Positions 53,099 through 61,894 of a DNA stretch of 64,000 nt are shown one piece after another. Position 1 is the stretch's first letter; each line of letters begins with the position of its first letter. A program made the position numbers and the translations under genes. The notes under the pieces are model-generated. The model searched no databases and was not told where the DNA came from. It saw only the letters and a program-made list of their open reading frames with translations. Source of the DNA: Pseudoselenomonas ruminantium (GTDB lineage: Bacteria > Bacillota > Negativicutes > Selenomonadales > Selenomonadaceae); assembly GCA_902781305.1 (NCBI GenBank), contig CACZIV010000007.1, forward strand, positions 1 through 64,000. Reading direction: 5' to 3'.

Positions 53099-53549
53099 GG
53101 GAAAATGGCTTTTTTATTAAATTTGCATTGTAGTAGCGGACATCACCAGACACTTCCTGCCCCAGCCAATCCGGCCGAGAAAACTCTGCCTGCTCATCCG
53201 GAAGTTCCACTTCAGCCACGACCAGGCCTTGATTTTCACCAGCAAATACATCAATTTCCCAAAGACGATTTCCATGCTGTTCTAAGTAACGCGTCTTAGA
53301 CAAAATCGGCTGTTCCGCCAATTTTAACAGTTCTTCTGCATCACTGCGGGGAATTTCATATTCAAACTCAGTCCGGCTTATTCCCTGATTCTTTCCCTTG
53401 ATGGTCAGATAGCCTTTATCGCCCTTTATTCGCACTCTGACCGTCCGCTCCGGTACAGTTGAGAGATACCCTTGGGCAATTTTTATCCCCTCATCCTGCG
53501 GCTGCCAGCTTGCCTGCACCAAAAATTTACGTTCGATTTCCTTTGCCAT
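53085..53549 (-). CDS. CYTH domain protein (triphosphate tunnel metalloenzyme)
   Basis: 154 residues with the CYTH signature EIERKFLV at residues 4-11 and alternating charged strands of the triphosphate tunnel (RTVRVRIKGDKGYLTIKGK, EFEYEIP, RYLEQHGNRLWEIDVF, LVVAEVELP). Bacterial members are mostly inorganic triphosphatases; class IV adenylate cyclase is a less likely alternative. The 3' end runs into the last DnaA-box-like sequence. Confidence 0.9.
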   Translation of the reverse strand: MAKEIERKFLVQASWQPQDEGIKIAQGYLSTVPERTVRVRIKGDKGYLTIKGKNQGISRTEFEYEIPRSDAEELLKLAEQPILSKTRYLEQHGNRLWEIDVFAGENQGLVVAEVELPDEQAEFSRPDWLGQEVSGDVRYYNANLIKKPFSLWKK

Positions 53550-53604
53550 ATCCTTCAGCCTCCTTATATCTTTCTATTGTAACATTTTTTACATAATTCC
53601 CTCG

Positions 53605-53652
53605 CTTTTTTCATATTTGTTTGTTATACTTTTTTCATATTTGTTTGTTATA
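53605..53652. repeat. Perfect 24-bp tandem duplication
   Basis: Positions 53605-53628 are exactly repeated at 53629-53652 (T-rich unit beginning CTTTTTTCATATTTG). The second copy supplies the -35 of the LCP gene promoter. Confidence 0.95.
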
Positions 53653-53669
53653 CTTAATTGGTTTATAAT
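53641..53669 (+). promoter_or_regulatory. Promoter of the LCP gene
   Basis: TTGTTT (53641-53646), 17-base spacer, TATAAT (53664-53669); expected start near 53676. Confidence 0.6.
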
Positions 53670-53728
53670 AAAGATATGCTAGAATGAAGGATATTACGTA
53701 AAATTTCTGAAGAAAAGAAGGTATGATT

Positions 53729-55003
53729 TTGCAAAACTCCAATATTCCACCGCGCAAAACCAGTAAAAAACGCCGCATTTGGCCCTGGATTCTGATGTTG
53801 GTGGTATTTTTGACGGCGGCTTTAGGTGGTGCCTATTTCGCAAGCAACAGCTTAACCGAAAAGCCGGTCGAGAAAAAACAAAGCGAAGAACTGCTGACCG
53901 CCAAGGATAAAGCAACCATCATGATTATGGGCGTAGACGAACGCGATGATGATGTGGGGCGCAGTGATACACTGATGATTGCCTCCATCGACCCCAAGAC
54001 CAATCAGGCCTCCTTGCTATCGGTACCACGCGATACCCGTGTAAAAATTAAAGGACACGGCTTTGATAAGGTAAATGCAGCCTATGCCTACGGCAAGGAA
54101 AAGCTGTCACAAGATACGGTCGAAAATCTCTTGGGCGTTAGTGTTGACCACTACGTTATCATCAATACGAAATCCTTCAAGAAAATCATTGATGCCGTTG
54201 GCGGCATTGACATCGACGTTCCCAAGCGCATGCATTACGAGGACCCCTGGGATGATGACGGAGGTCTCATCATTGATTTCCATCCGGGAATGCAGCATAT
54301 GGACGGCGCCAAGGCCGTAACCTATGTACGCTACCGCGACGAGGAAGGCGATTTGGGCCGTATCCGCCGTCAGCAGGACTTTGTACGAGCCTTCATGGAA
54401 AAACTCGTATCCCCCTCCATCATCCCCAAACTGCCCACGGTAATCAAAGAAGTTATGGGTTCCCTTGAAACCGACCTTTCCTTCCGTCAGCTGTTGGAAT
54501 TTGTTGGAACGTTGAAAGAATCCAAGAACAACGGCCTAAAGACCGATATGGTTCCCGGCAAGCCGCTCTACATTGATGGCGTAAGCTATTGGATTCCCGA
54601 CCTGAACAAACTCCGTCTGACCGTAGCCGACACGCTTGGCGTATCGCTTAGCGGCAAATACAAAACAAAGATGGAAGCCGATATCCGCGAATACGAAAAC
54701 AGCATTCCTGCCGGTGCCAGCGAAGTTCCGGCCAGCGATACCTCTATTGGCCGCGCCAGACCTTCCGACAGCAGCAAGAACCGCCGCAAAGAAGATAAGG
54801 CCGACAAGGAAAAACGCAACAGCGAGGAAAGAACAATTGAGCGTGAAGAGCGCGCCCGCAGTGAGGAACGCAAAGAGCGAACCAGCAGCGAAGATGACCG
54901 CTCATCACGCCGTCAAACCACTGCCAATACAGACAACAACAGCAGCAACAGCGATTCCGCACCAGTTCCAACCCCTAGTGCAGGGATAAGCAAGACACGC
55001 TGA
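53729..55003 (+). CDS. LytR-CpsA-Psr (LCP) family cell-wall glycopolymer transferase
   Basis: About 424 residues: basic N terminus, one membrane helix (about 17-38), an extracytoplasmic LCP domain (IMIMGVDERDDDVGRSDTLMI, LSVPRDTRVKIKG, VNAAYAYG, YVRYRDEEGDLGRIRRQQDFV) with the conserved Asp and Arg residues, and a long low-complexity tail of about 100 Arg/Glu/Ser residues. Family members attach wall polymers to peptidoglycan; in a Gram-negative-type Firmicute the acceptor is unclear. TTG 53729 is 7 bases from AAGG; ATG 53723 has only one base of spacing, so TTG is preferred. Confidence 0.9.
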   Translation: MQNSNIPPRKTSKKRRIWPWILMLVVFLTAALGGAYFASNSLTEKPVEKKQSEELLTAKDKATIMIMGVDERDDDVGRSDTLMIASIDPKTNQASLLSVPRDTRVKIKGHGFDKVNAAYAYGKEKLSQDTVENLLGVSVDHYVIINTKSFKKIIDAVGGIDIDVPKRMHYEDPWDDDGGLIIDFHPGMQHMDGAKAVTYVRYRDEEGDLGRIRRQQDFVRAFMEKLVSPSIIPKLPTVIKEVMGSLETDLSFRQLLEFVGTLKESKNNGLKTDMVPGKPLYIDGVSYWIPDLNKLRLTVADTLGVSLSGKYKTKMEADIREYENSIPAGASEVPASDTSIGRARPSDSSKNRRKEDKADKEKRNSEERTIEREERARSEERKERTSSEDDRSSRRQTTANTDNNSSNSDSAPVPTPSAGISKTR

Positions 55004-55021
55004 CAGCCATTAAGCATAAAG

Positions 55022-55062
55022 CCCGCGCAAACTTTTTACATCCAAAAGTTTGCGCGGGTTTT
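55022..55062 (+). terminator. Terminator of the LCP gene
   Basis: CCCGCGCAAACTTTT (55022-55036) pairs with AAAAGTTTGCGCGGG (55044-55058), then TTTT. Confidence 0.92.
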
Positions 55063-55111
55063 GCTATACTTACTATACCTTTTAGTTATCACATCCATCA
55101 ATATTTTATAT

Positions 55112-55139
55112 TTGTCTTTTACTGTCAGTAGTTTATAAT
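55112..55139 (+). promoter_or_regulatory. Probable promoter of the malic enzyme gene
   Basis: TTGTCT (55112-55117), 16-base spacer, TATAAT (55134-55139), leaving a leader of about 120 bases in which I see no recognised regulatory fold. Confidence 0.5.
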
Positions 55140-55265
55140 ATATATATTACATTTTTATCATCATTACACTGTTTATGGATAAAAATTGTAAACTGTAACG
55201 TAACGCACAGATTCCATTCCAGCAAATAGCTAAACTATAAATCGATTAAGAAAGGAAGTATCCAT

Positions 55266-56498
55266 ATGAGCAACGTAAACGAAAGAGCTTTAGAGCTGCA
55301 TAAAAATAATCAGGGAAAACTTGCTGTCCATAGTAAAGTTCCACTGAATTCTGGTGAAGATTTGACCCTGGCCTATACTCCTGGCGTGGCTGCGCCCTGT
55401 CTGGCCATCAAAGAAGACCCACGCAAGGCCTATGACTATACCAGCAAGGGCAATATGGTAGCCGTTGTCACCAATGGTACTGCCGTTTTAGGTTTGGGCA
55501 ATATCGGAGCAATGGCCGGCCTGCCCGTAATGGAAGGAAAGGCTGTACTCTTTAAGGCCTTCGCCGGCGTGGATGCCGTTCCCATCTGCCTGGATGCACA
55601 AGACCCCATACAAGTAATCAAGGCCGTGCAATTCATGGCACCTACCTTTGGCGGCATAAACCTCGAAGACATCAAAGCACCTCAATGTTTCGACATTGAA
55701 CGGGAATTAAAGAAAACGCTCGATATCCCCGTATTCCATGATGACCAGCATGGCACAGCTATCGTAGTCGTTTCCGCACTGATTAACGCCTTCAAAATCG
55801 TAGGCAAGGATTTTGCCACCGCCAAATTCGTCATCAATGGCGCAGGTGCAGCCGGACAGGCTATCACCCGTCTGATTCATCGTGCCGGCGGGCGCAATAT
55901 CATCCTGTGTGACTCCCGTGGTGCCATCTATGATGGCCGTCCCAATGGCATGAATCCCTATAAGGAAGATATTGCAAAAATCACCAACCCCGGACATGAG
56001 GCAGGCCCGTTAAATGCTGTTATCCGCAAAGCTGACGTCTTTATCGGCGTTTCCGTGGCAGGCTGTGTAACGCCGGATATGGTGCGCACCATGAAAAAAG
56101 ATGCCATCGTCATGGGCATGGCTAATCCCGAACCGGAAATCCTGCCCCATCTGGCCAAAGAAGCCGGCGCACGAATCGTCTGCACAGGCCGCTCCGACTT
56201 CCCCAATCAGGTCAACAACCTGCTGGCCTTCCCCGGCATCTTCCGTGGAGCCTTGGATGTTCAGGCCAGCACCATCAACGAGGAAATGAAGATGGCTGCA
56301 GCGCAGGCCATTGCCTCTCTGATTAGCCCTGCCGAGCTCGACGAAGAACACATCATCGCCAGCCCCTTTAACCCGGAAGTGGCACCAACCGTAGCCGCCG
56401 CTGTGGCCAAAGCCGCCCGCAAAACCGGCGTTGCCCGCAACCGCGATATGACTCCGGAAATGGTTGCTGCGCGTACGCGGGAACTCTTACAAAATTAA
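55266..56498 (+). CDS. NAD(P)-dependent malic enzyme
   Basis: 410-residue oxidative decarboxylase converting malate to pyruvate and CO2. Short bacterial type: LAYTPGVAAPC, GNMVAVVTNGTAVLGLGNIGA, metal-binding VFHDDQHGTAIV, and the nucleotide-binding FVINGAGAAGQAI. Full length. It stands alone with its own promoter and fits fermentative C4-acid metabolism. Confidence 0.96.
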   Translation: MSNVNERALELHKNNQGKLAVHSKVPLNSGEDLTLAYTPGVAAPCLAIKEDPRKAYDYTSKGNMVAVVTNGTAVLGLGNIGAMAGLPVMEGKAVLFKAFAGVDAVPICLDAQDPIQVIKAVQFMAPTFGGINLEDIKAPQCFDIERELKKTLDIPVFHDDQHGTAIVVVSALINAFKIVGKDFATAKFVINGAGAAGQAITRLIHRAGGRNIILCDSRGAIYDGRPNGMNPYKEDIAKITNPGHEAGPLNAVIRKADVFIGVSVAGCVTPDMVRTMKKDAIVMGMANPEPEILPHLAKEAGARIVCTGRSDFPNQVNNLLAFPGIFRGALDVQASTINEEMKMAAAQAIASLISPAELDEEHIIASPFNPEVAPTVAAAVAKAARKTGVARNRDMTPEMVAARTRELLQN

Positions 56499-56651
56499 AC
56501 ACGCTTATATAAAATCCCACAAAATTATCTTAAAGCTCGATACGTGAAGGAAAAACCATTACTCACCACGAATAAGGGACATAACGAAAACTGAGTATGG
56601 CTTCGATACGATAAAATGACTGCTATCAAGATAAGAAAGGCGGGATAGACC

Positions 56652-57275
56652 ATGCGCAAATTTATGGCCTTTTTAGCATTCCTGTTTAGTGTGATTCTTC
56701 TATCGCCAATCTCCTCAGCATGGGCCGCAGAATATCTCTATATCGGTCAGCCGGAAGTTTTGGTGCACGCCAGAGACTACACAACGATAAAACTAGATGA
56801 TCCCAGCGGCAGAGAAATGGGCATTTCGACGTCTCCCCATGGTTTTGTTTTGCATGATAATGGTGAAGCATTAAAATGTAACGTCAAAGGATATCTGGGA
56901 ACAATCTATGCCCGGATTCCCCTAGATGTTTATCCATCAGACGATTTCAATGGTACGGAGCCACTAAGGCGTGAATATGTTTATGTCGTGAAAGCGATGC
57001 TAAAACATCAACAAGACCTGATTATTCTGACCGGACACAACGAATTTTTGGATGGAAGCTTTACATCCAACCAGTTTGGTTTTTCGGACTGTCCAATATA
57101 TTTAGGTGTCGATTCCAATTCGGATGGCGGTTTTATCTTTCTCTGTGGTGGAATACACGAAAAAACCACTGTTGTTATCCGCAATGAGGATGGTCAATTA
57201 ACCCCCGGTGAGCAAGAAGAATTGAGTCCATATATAGCCGATTTATTAAAATCACAGCATGAGCGAATAATATAA
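56652..57275 (+). CDS. Secreted protein of unknown function (207 residues)
   Basis: Signal peptide (MRKFMAFLAFLFSVILLSPISSAWAAE) and a soluble beta-rich domain of about 180 residues. No family recognised. The base composition looks more AT-rich than the neighbours and codon use is less biased, hinting at recent acquisition (judged by eye). The 150-base gap before it contains two loosely related CGATACG segments (56538 and 56614) but no clear promoter. Confidence 0.7.
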   Translation: MRKFMAFLAFLFSVILLSPISSAWAAEYLYIGQPEVLVHARDYTTIKLDDPSGREMGISTSPHGFVLHDNGEALKCNVKGYLGTIYARIPLDVYPSDDFNGTEPLRREYVYVVKAMLKHQQDLIILTGHNEFLDGSFTSNQFGFSDCPIYLGVDSNSDGGFIFLCGGIHEKTTVVIRNEDGQLTPGEQEELSPYIADLLKSQHERII

Positions 57276-57286
57276 ACAGCCAAAAA

Positions 57287-57324
57287 GGAGCTATGACAAA
57301 TGATTTCACATTTGTCATAGCTCC
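57287..57324. terminator. Terminator of gyrA (bidirectional)
   Basis: 16-base perfect arms (57287-57302 and 57309-57324); on the minus strand followed by TTTTT, just after the gyrA stop. It also closes the plus-strand secreted-protein gene. Confidence 0.92.
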
Positions 57325-57344
57325 CTTTACGTTCTATATCGTTT

Positions 57345-59774
57345 TTAGTCTTCCTTCTGAGCTAAGGTTGCCATAGATGCTACCTTATCATTTTCTGCCG
57401 TAGTCATGAGCTTGACGCCCTGTGTATTACGGCTGATAACAGAGATATCCGACACATTGGTGCGAATAACGATACCATCAGTAGTAATGAGCATGAGTTC
57501 ATGTTCAGGACGAACCACCTTGATGCCTACGACCTGGCCGGTCTTTTCCGTGACCTTCATGTTGATAAGGCCCTTGCCACCACGGGTCTGCGCACGATAT
57601 TCTTCCGTGCTGGTACGCTTACCATAGCCGCATTCCGTAACGGTCAGGACTTCGGCATTGCGCACGAGAATATCCATGCCAACGACTTCATCACCATCAG
57701 ACAGGGTAATGCCCTTGACACCGCGGGCCATACGGCCCATAGCACGCACATCATCTTCGGAGAAGGCAATGGCCTTGCCGAGCTTCGTGCCGAGCATCAG
57801 ATAGCTTTCGCCATCGGTGAATTTAACGCCCATGAGGTCGTCATCATCATCGAGGTTGATGGCATTCAGGCCGTTCTTGCGCAGGTTGCTGAACTCGGAC
57901 AAGGAGGTCTTCTTCACGATACCCTTGCGGGTTGCCATAAAGAGGTACCGATCCGGATCAAAGCCCTTGACCTGAATAACCGCCGTAATCTTTTCTTCCT
58001 GTTCAAGCTGCAGCAGATTGATAATCGCCGTTCCTTTTGCCGTACGGCTGGATTCGGCAATCTCGTAAGCTTTCAGGCTGTAGACGCGGCCACGGGTCGT
58101 GAAGAACAGGATGGTATGATGGGTTGTGGTAATCAGGAGATTTTCCACAAAGTCCGTTTCCTTCGTGCCCATGCCCTTGATGCCCTTGCCACCGCGATTC
58201 TGACGGCGGTAGGTGTCGAGCGGCATACGCTTGATATAGTTGTTATGGGTGAGGGTAATCACCACATCTTCCTCGGCGATGAGGTCTTCCACATCAATTT
58301 CGGAAGTGTCGATGGTGAGCTTCGTGCGGCGGTCATCACCATACTTTTCCTTCACCGCCGTGAGTTCTTCCTTGATGATGTTCAGGATTTTCTGATTGTC
58401 GGCAAGGATGGCCTTAAATTCTTCGATGGCCTTCAATGTTTCCTGATATTCTTCTTCAATCTTTTCCCGTTCCAGACCGGTCAGGCGCTGGAGACGGAGG
58501 TCGAGGATGGCCTGTGCCTGTTTATCGGAAAGCTTGAAGCCCGTCATCAAGGCTTCCTTGGCGATATCTGCCGTACGGCTCTCGCGGATGGTCGTGATAA
58601 CGGCATCCAGATGGTCGAGGGCAATCGTCAAACCTTCCAGGATATGAGCGCGGGCTTCGGCCTTCTTCAGTTCGTACTGCGTCCGGCGGGTGATGACTTC
58701 TTCCTGATGCTTGATATAGTAATGGAGCACCTGCTTGAGGTTCAACACCTGCGGCTTGCCATCCACCAGAGCCAGCATAATCACACCGAAGCTGTCCTGC
58801 AGCTGCGTATGCTTAAAGAGCTGGTTCAGGATAACATTAGCGTTGGCATCACGGCGCAGGTCGATAACGATGTGCATACCATTGCGGTCCGATTCATCCC
58901 GCAAATCTGTAATGCCCTCAATCTGCTTATCACGCACCAGCTGGGCAATCTTTTCGATAAGACGCGCCTTGTTGACCTGATACGGCAGTTCCGTAACGAC
59001 GATACGCGGCTTGCCGTTACTCATGGTTTCGATATGCGCATTAGCACGCATCTTGATGATGCCGCGGCCGGTCATATAGGCCTGCTTGATGCCCTCTTTG
59101 CCCAAGATAAGACCTGCCGTCGGGAAATCCGGCCCCTTAATGGCGGTCATGAGTTCCTCGATGGTCGTATCCGGATTATCAATGAGCATCAGCGTGCCAT
59201 CAATAACCTCCCGCATATTATGCGGCGGGATATTTGTCGCCATACCTACAGCGATACCGGAAGTACCATTGACCAAGAGCTGCGGGAACTTCGACGGCAA
59301 TACTGCCGGTTCCTTCAAAGATTCATCATAGTTGGGCACAAAGTCCACGGTTTCCTTGTCTATATCCTGCAACATGAGCTCGGAAATCTTGGACATACGG
59401 ACTTCCGTATAACGCATAGCAGCAGCCGGGTCACCATCTACGGAACCGAAGTTGCCGTGGCCGTCAGCCAGCATGTAGCGCATGGAGAAATCCTGCGCCA
59501 TGCGGACGATGGCATCATAAACGGATGTATCACCATGCGGATGATATTTACCCAAAACTTCGCCGACGATACGCGCCGACTTCTTGTAGGGCTTGCCGGA
59601 CCCCATGCCTGCTTCCTGCATGGCATAGAGTATACGGCGGTGTACCGGTTTCAAACCATCCCGAACATCCGGCAGGGCACGAGCCACGATAACGCTCATC
59701 GCATAGTCGATGTAGCAGTTCTTCATCTCGTGTTCCAGATTAACGGGGACGATTTTTCCCTGTTCAAACTCCAC
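57345..59774 (-). CDS. gyrA: DNA gyrase subunit A
   Basis: 809 residues, full length. Type IIA topoisomerase subunit that cleaves and rejoins DNA. Start [35 protein letters not shown], catalytic tyrosine in [12 protein letters not shown], and the C-terminal beta-pinwheel with the GyrA-box-like [10 protein letters not shown]. The quinolone-determining loop reads [10 protein letters not shown], with Thr at the E. coli Ser83 position, a natural variant in several species. gyrB is not adjacent. Confidence 0.97.
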   Translation of the reverse strand: MEFEQGKIVPVNLEHEMKNCYIDYAMSVIVARALPDVRDGLKPVHRRILYAMQEAGMGSGKPYKKSARIVGEVLGKYHPHGDTSVYDAIVRMAQDFSMRYMLADGHGNFGSVDGDPAAAMRYTEVRMSKISELMLQDIDKETVDFVPNYDESLKEPAVLPSKFPQLLVNGTSGIAVGMATNIPPHNMREVIDGTLMLIDNPDTTIEELMTAIKGPDFPTAGLILGKEGIKQAYMTGRGIIKMRANAHIETMSNGKPRIVVTELPYQVNKARLIEKIAQLVRDKQIEGITDLRDESDRNGMHIVIDLRRDANANVILNQLFKHTQLQDSFGVIMLALVDGKPQVLNLKQVLHYYIKHQEEVITRRTQYELKKAEARAHILEGLTIALDHLDAVITTIRESRTADIAKEALMTGFKLSDKQAQAILDLRLQRLTGLEREKIEEEYQETLKAIEEFKAILADNQKILNIIKEELTAVKEKYGDDRRTKLTIDTSEIDVEDLIAEEDVVITLTHNNYIKRMPLDTYRRQNRGGKGIKGMGTKETDFVENLLITTTHHTILFFTTRGRVYSLKAYEIAESSRTAKGTAIINLLQLEQEEKITAVIQVKGFDPDRYLFMATRKGIVKKTSLSEFSNLRKNGLNAINLDDDDDLMGVKFTDGESYLMLGTKLGKAIAFSEDDVRAMGRMARGVKGITLSDGDEVVGMDILVRNAEVLTVTECGYGKRTSTEEYRAQTRGGKGLINMKVTEKTGQVVGIKVVRPEHELMLITTDGIVIRTNVSDISVISRNTQGVKLMTTAENDKVASMATLAQKED

Positions 59775-59841
59775 AATCTCACCTCAAAATCTTATTTATC
59801 ACTAATATCAACTGAATTATAAGCAAAATTACTAGCTTCTT

Positions 59842-59870
59842 ATTATACCATTTTTACACAAAAAAGTCTA
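59842..59870 (-). promoter_or_regulatory. gyrA promoter
   Basis: Minus-strand TAGACT (59870-59865), 17-base spacer, TATAAT (59847-59842); start near 59835. The -35 lies inside the arm of the hairpin at 59863-59903. Confidence 0.55.
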
Positions 59871-59903
59871 TCAACGCCCATAAAATAAGCGTTGACAGAC
59901 TTT
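59863..59903 (-). terminator. Intrinsic terminator upstream of gyrA (minus-strand reading)
   Basis: On the minus strand a 15-base stem (59903-59889 with 59877-59863, one difference that forms a wobble-type mismatch) is followed by TTTTTT-like sequence. It would stop read-through from the Tad operon before gyrA. Its right arm holds the -35 of the divergent toxin promoter. Confidence 0.65.
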
Positions 59904-59920
59904 CAATAATGGTATACCAT
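59892..59920 (+). promoter_or_regulatory. Toxin promoter
   Basis: TTGACA (59892-59897) with TACCAT (59915-59920, 17-base spacer) or TATACC (59913-59918, 15-base spacer). It directs a plus-strand transcript from about 59927. Confidence 0.5.
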
Positions 59921-59977
59921 CTAATTCAGGTGCTGTTTGGCGGTCAAACTTTGCCCTCAGAAATGAGGTGCTCGCCT

Positions 59978-60040
59978 ATGAATGAGTTAATCGTCGTTCT
60001 ACTCTTAATCCTGCTCATCCTCATAGAGATAAAAAAATAA
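59978..60040 (+). CDS. Putative type I toxin, 20-residue hydrophobic peptide
   Basis: ATG 59978 to TAA 60040 encodes a 20-residue peptide, MNELIVVLLL followed by ILLILIEIKK: one short membrane-spanning stretch with a charged tail, like type I toxins (Fst, TxpA class). Its site GAGGTG (7 bases from ATG) is the 3' side of a small hairpin CCTCA-GAAA-TGAGG (59955-59968), which would hide it in the mRNA. The transcript can end at the hairpin 60137-60163. An antisense RNA covers the 3' part. Too short for homology by eye; the assignment rests on the arrangement. Confidence 0.65.
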   Translation: MNELIVVLLLILLILIEIKK

Positions 60041-60124
60041 ACCGCCCTAGCCTCGCAAACTTCGGCGGTTTATTCACTTTGAAAAAATCCTAACCGAGGG
60101 CGACCGCTAGGCGGCACCTTCTTT
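60030..60124 (-). ncRNA. Putative antisense antitoxin RNA
   Basis: A minus-strand promoter TTGCCT (60159-60154), 17-base spacer, TATAAT (60136-60131) predicts a start near 60124. The RNA would begin with a CCGC-CTA-GCGG stem-loop and end at a strong terminator (TAAACCGCC/GGCGGTTTA at 60038-60072 followed by TTATTTTTTT), about 95 bases long. It is fully complementary to the 3' region of the toxin mRNA. Confidence 0.65.
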
Positions 60125-60136
60125 AGGTATATTATA

Positions 60137-60168
60137 GCATTTGCCTTATGCATAGGCAAATGCTTTTT
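60137..60168 (+). terminator. Toxin mRNA terminator overlapping the antitoxin promoter
   Basis: GCATTTGCC (60137-60145) and GGCAAATGC (60155-60163) form a perfect stem followed by TTTTT. The antitoxin -35 and spacer lie within this hairpin. It abuts the stop of the Tad gene at 60170. Confidence 0.75.
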
Positions 60169-60169
60169 G

Positions 60170-61882
60170 TTATATAGTTATCCCGGATCTACCTGTCGTA
60201 TAAGCTACATCCATATTGGGATTATTATAGACACTCAAGCGTACAACATGGAAATCATCATATTTTGCCTCACTAAAGCCGAGTTTTGCATAAAAAGATT
60301 GTAACTCATCTGCAGTCGCTGCATCCAAATTAGAATAGTTTAGCCCCTCATAGCTGGGTGCGTCAATCGTATTGCCAGCAGCATCCACGAACTTCTCTGC
60401 TATGATTATCCCTTGGAACTTATGCCCGTTACCTTCTACATGAACCGGGCTGTTAGGAGCAAACAAAATTCCTCGGAAATCTTCTTCTAGAGACAACACT
60501 ACCGTTTTGGACTTGCGCCCTTTGCCGCGCTCCCCAATTCCATCGCCATCTTCATCTTCTCCGACCGGACCGTCATAGAAGAATATCATAGGACGATATT
60601 TATAATCTCCATAAATATCTTTTTCGGTATTGTCCGCCTTGATATTTATGCTGATATCGCGCACAGTGTTGGTAACCCAACCTCTGCCCCCAGCTGTATT
60701 ATATTCCTCACTCTCAAGGCGAACAAATAGTGGGTCAATTTTATTTGGTTCATCTGTGTACACGTCATATGATATTTCTGATGCAGGCAAAGTAGACAAA
60801 TCCCGCACTGCATAAGGCTCTAAAACATTGACAATGGATTTTATACGGGCAAACATAATCTCCGTTGCTGTTGCTTCCCCAAATTTGGTTACCAATTTAT
60901 CGTAGAATTTTCCCCACAAGCTATAGCCGCCTTCATTTTCTTCTATAGCTACGCCATTTGCGTTAATAATCCTCCAGTTGGTAAGCTCTATACCAAGATT
61001 AAGGTCATATAGATATGCTCTTGCCTGAGCAGGCGTCATATTATCAATAACATCGAGATCCCAGTTCCCCGTCAGCTTACTTGATGAAGAAAAATCCGGC
61101 TTATAATTGATTAGCAGACTTCTCATATTATTGTTTATGCTTGCCGTACCGTCCATATCAAATATTTCCGACCTGGTACCATCTGCGTTATAAGCAGGTC
61201 CCTTATTGGTAAAACTAATCGCCTTCATATAATCTCTTCGATTTCCATTGTACCCCGTTGGTACTTTAGTATTTGCTTCCCACTCCTGAAAAGTGGAAAA
61301 GGTATACGCATCCTCCACTTCCTGCATCTGTGTCAACAGGTCAACCCCTGCGAGCGGGTTATCCTTATTTCCACCTCTCGCCCAAGCCTCTACCTTTACA
61401 GTCCAATCTGCAGGTATTAAAGCCTCGGGCAGAAACATTTTTGCGAACTGAAAATCCATATCATCCGTTAGTTCCACCTTATAGTAATACTCAAGAGCAC
61501 GATTCCTTAATAACGGACTATTTTTATTTGGGTCAATCTCCTTACGCAGTTCTGTTTTGACATTAGTGCCGCCTGTTTTCCATTTGCCATTGTTATCCAT
61601 TTGCAAAAATTTATCCGCTCCAGCATCTGCTTTCTTACTGGATTCAGTTGTAATCAATTGACCAAGAGCCGGCACATCCGTTACCGTTATCAGGCTTGCT
61701 TTCTTGCCGCTGACGCTTTCCACCCCAGCTAAAGCTGCCATATCGGCTGCATTCTGCATATAGGATTTATGCAGATAACTGCGTCCTATATCAATTGCCA
61801 TGCCTGCAAAAAGAATTAAGAAAGGCAGCATGAGAGCAAAAAAGACAATCACCGTGCCTTTCTCTGCCTGCTTTCCTCTCAT
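60170..61882 (-). CDS. TadE/TadG-like Flp pilus assembly protein
   Basis: 570 residues. The N terminus is a TadG-type anchor (EKGTVIVFFALMLPFLILFAGMAIDIGRSYLHKSYMQNAADMAALAG), followed by a long extracytoplasmic region, rich in Asp/Asn, without a recognised domain. TadG-like proteins are minor components of tight-adherence (Flp) pili. 12 bases after the preceding tad gene. The C-terminal about 500 residues look specific to this lineage. Confidence 0.85.
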   Translation of the reverse strand: MRGKQAEKGTVIVFFALMLPFLILFAGMAIDIGRSYLHKSYMQNAADMAALAGVESVSGKKASLITVTDVPALGQLITTESSKKADAGADKFLQMDNNGKWKTGGTNVKTELRKEIDPNKNSPLLRNRALEYYYKVELTDDMDFQFAKMFLPEALIPADWTVKVEAWARGGNKDNPLAGVDLLTQMQEVEDAYTFSTFQEWEANTKVPTGYNGNRRDYMKAISFTNKGPAYNADGTRSEIFDMDGTASINNNMRSLLINYKPDFSSSSKLTGNWDLDVIDNMTPAQARAYLYDLNLGIELTNWRIINANGVAIEENEGGYSLWGKFYDKLVTKFGEATATEIMFARIKSIVNVLEPYAVRDLSTLPASEISYDVYTDEPNKIDPLFVRLESEEYNTAGGRGWVTNTVRDISINIKADNTEKDIYGDYKYRPMIFFYDGPVGEDEDGDGIGERGKGRKSKTVVLSLEEDFRGILFAPNSPVHVEGNGHKFQGIIIAEKFVDAAGNTIDAPSYEGLNYSNLDAATADELQSFYAKLGFSEAKYDDFHVVRLSVYNNPNMDVAYTTGRSGITI

Positions 61883-61894
61883 GATAATCCCCCC

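Noticed and set aside
57345..59774. Quinolone-resistance mutation in gyrA (Thr at the Ser83 position)
   Set aside because: Thr is a natural residue at this site in several wild-type species; the usual resistance changes (Leu, Ile) are not seen.
57501..59822. 773-codon plus-strand open frame opposite gyrA
   Set aside because: Length comes from the codon bias of gyrA on the other strand; no start site of quality and no family resemblance.
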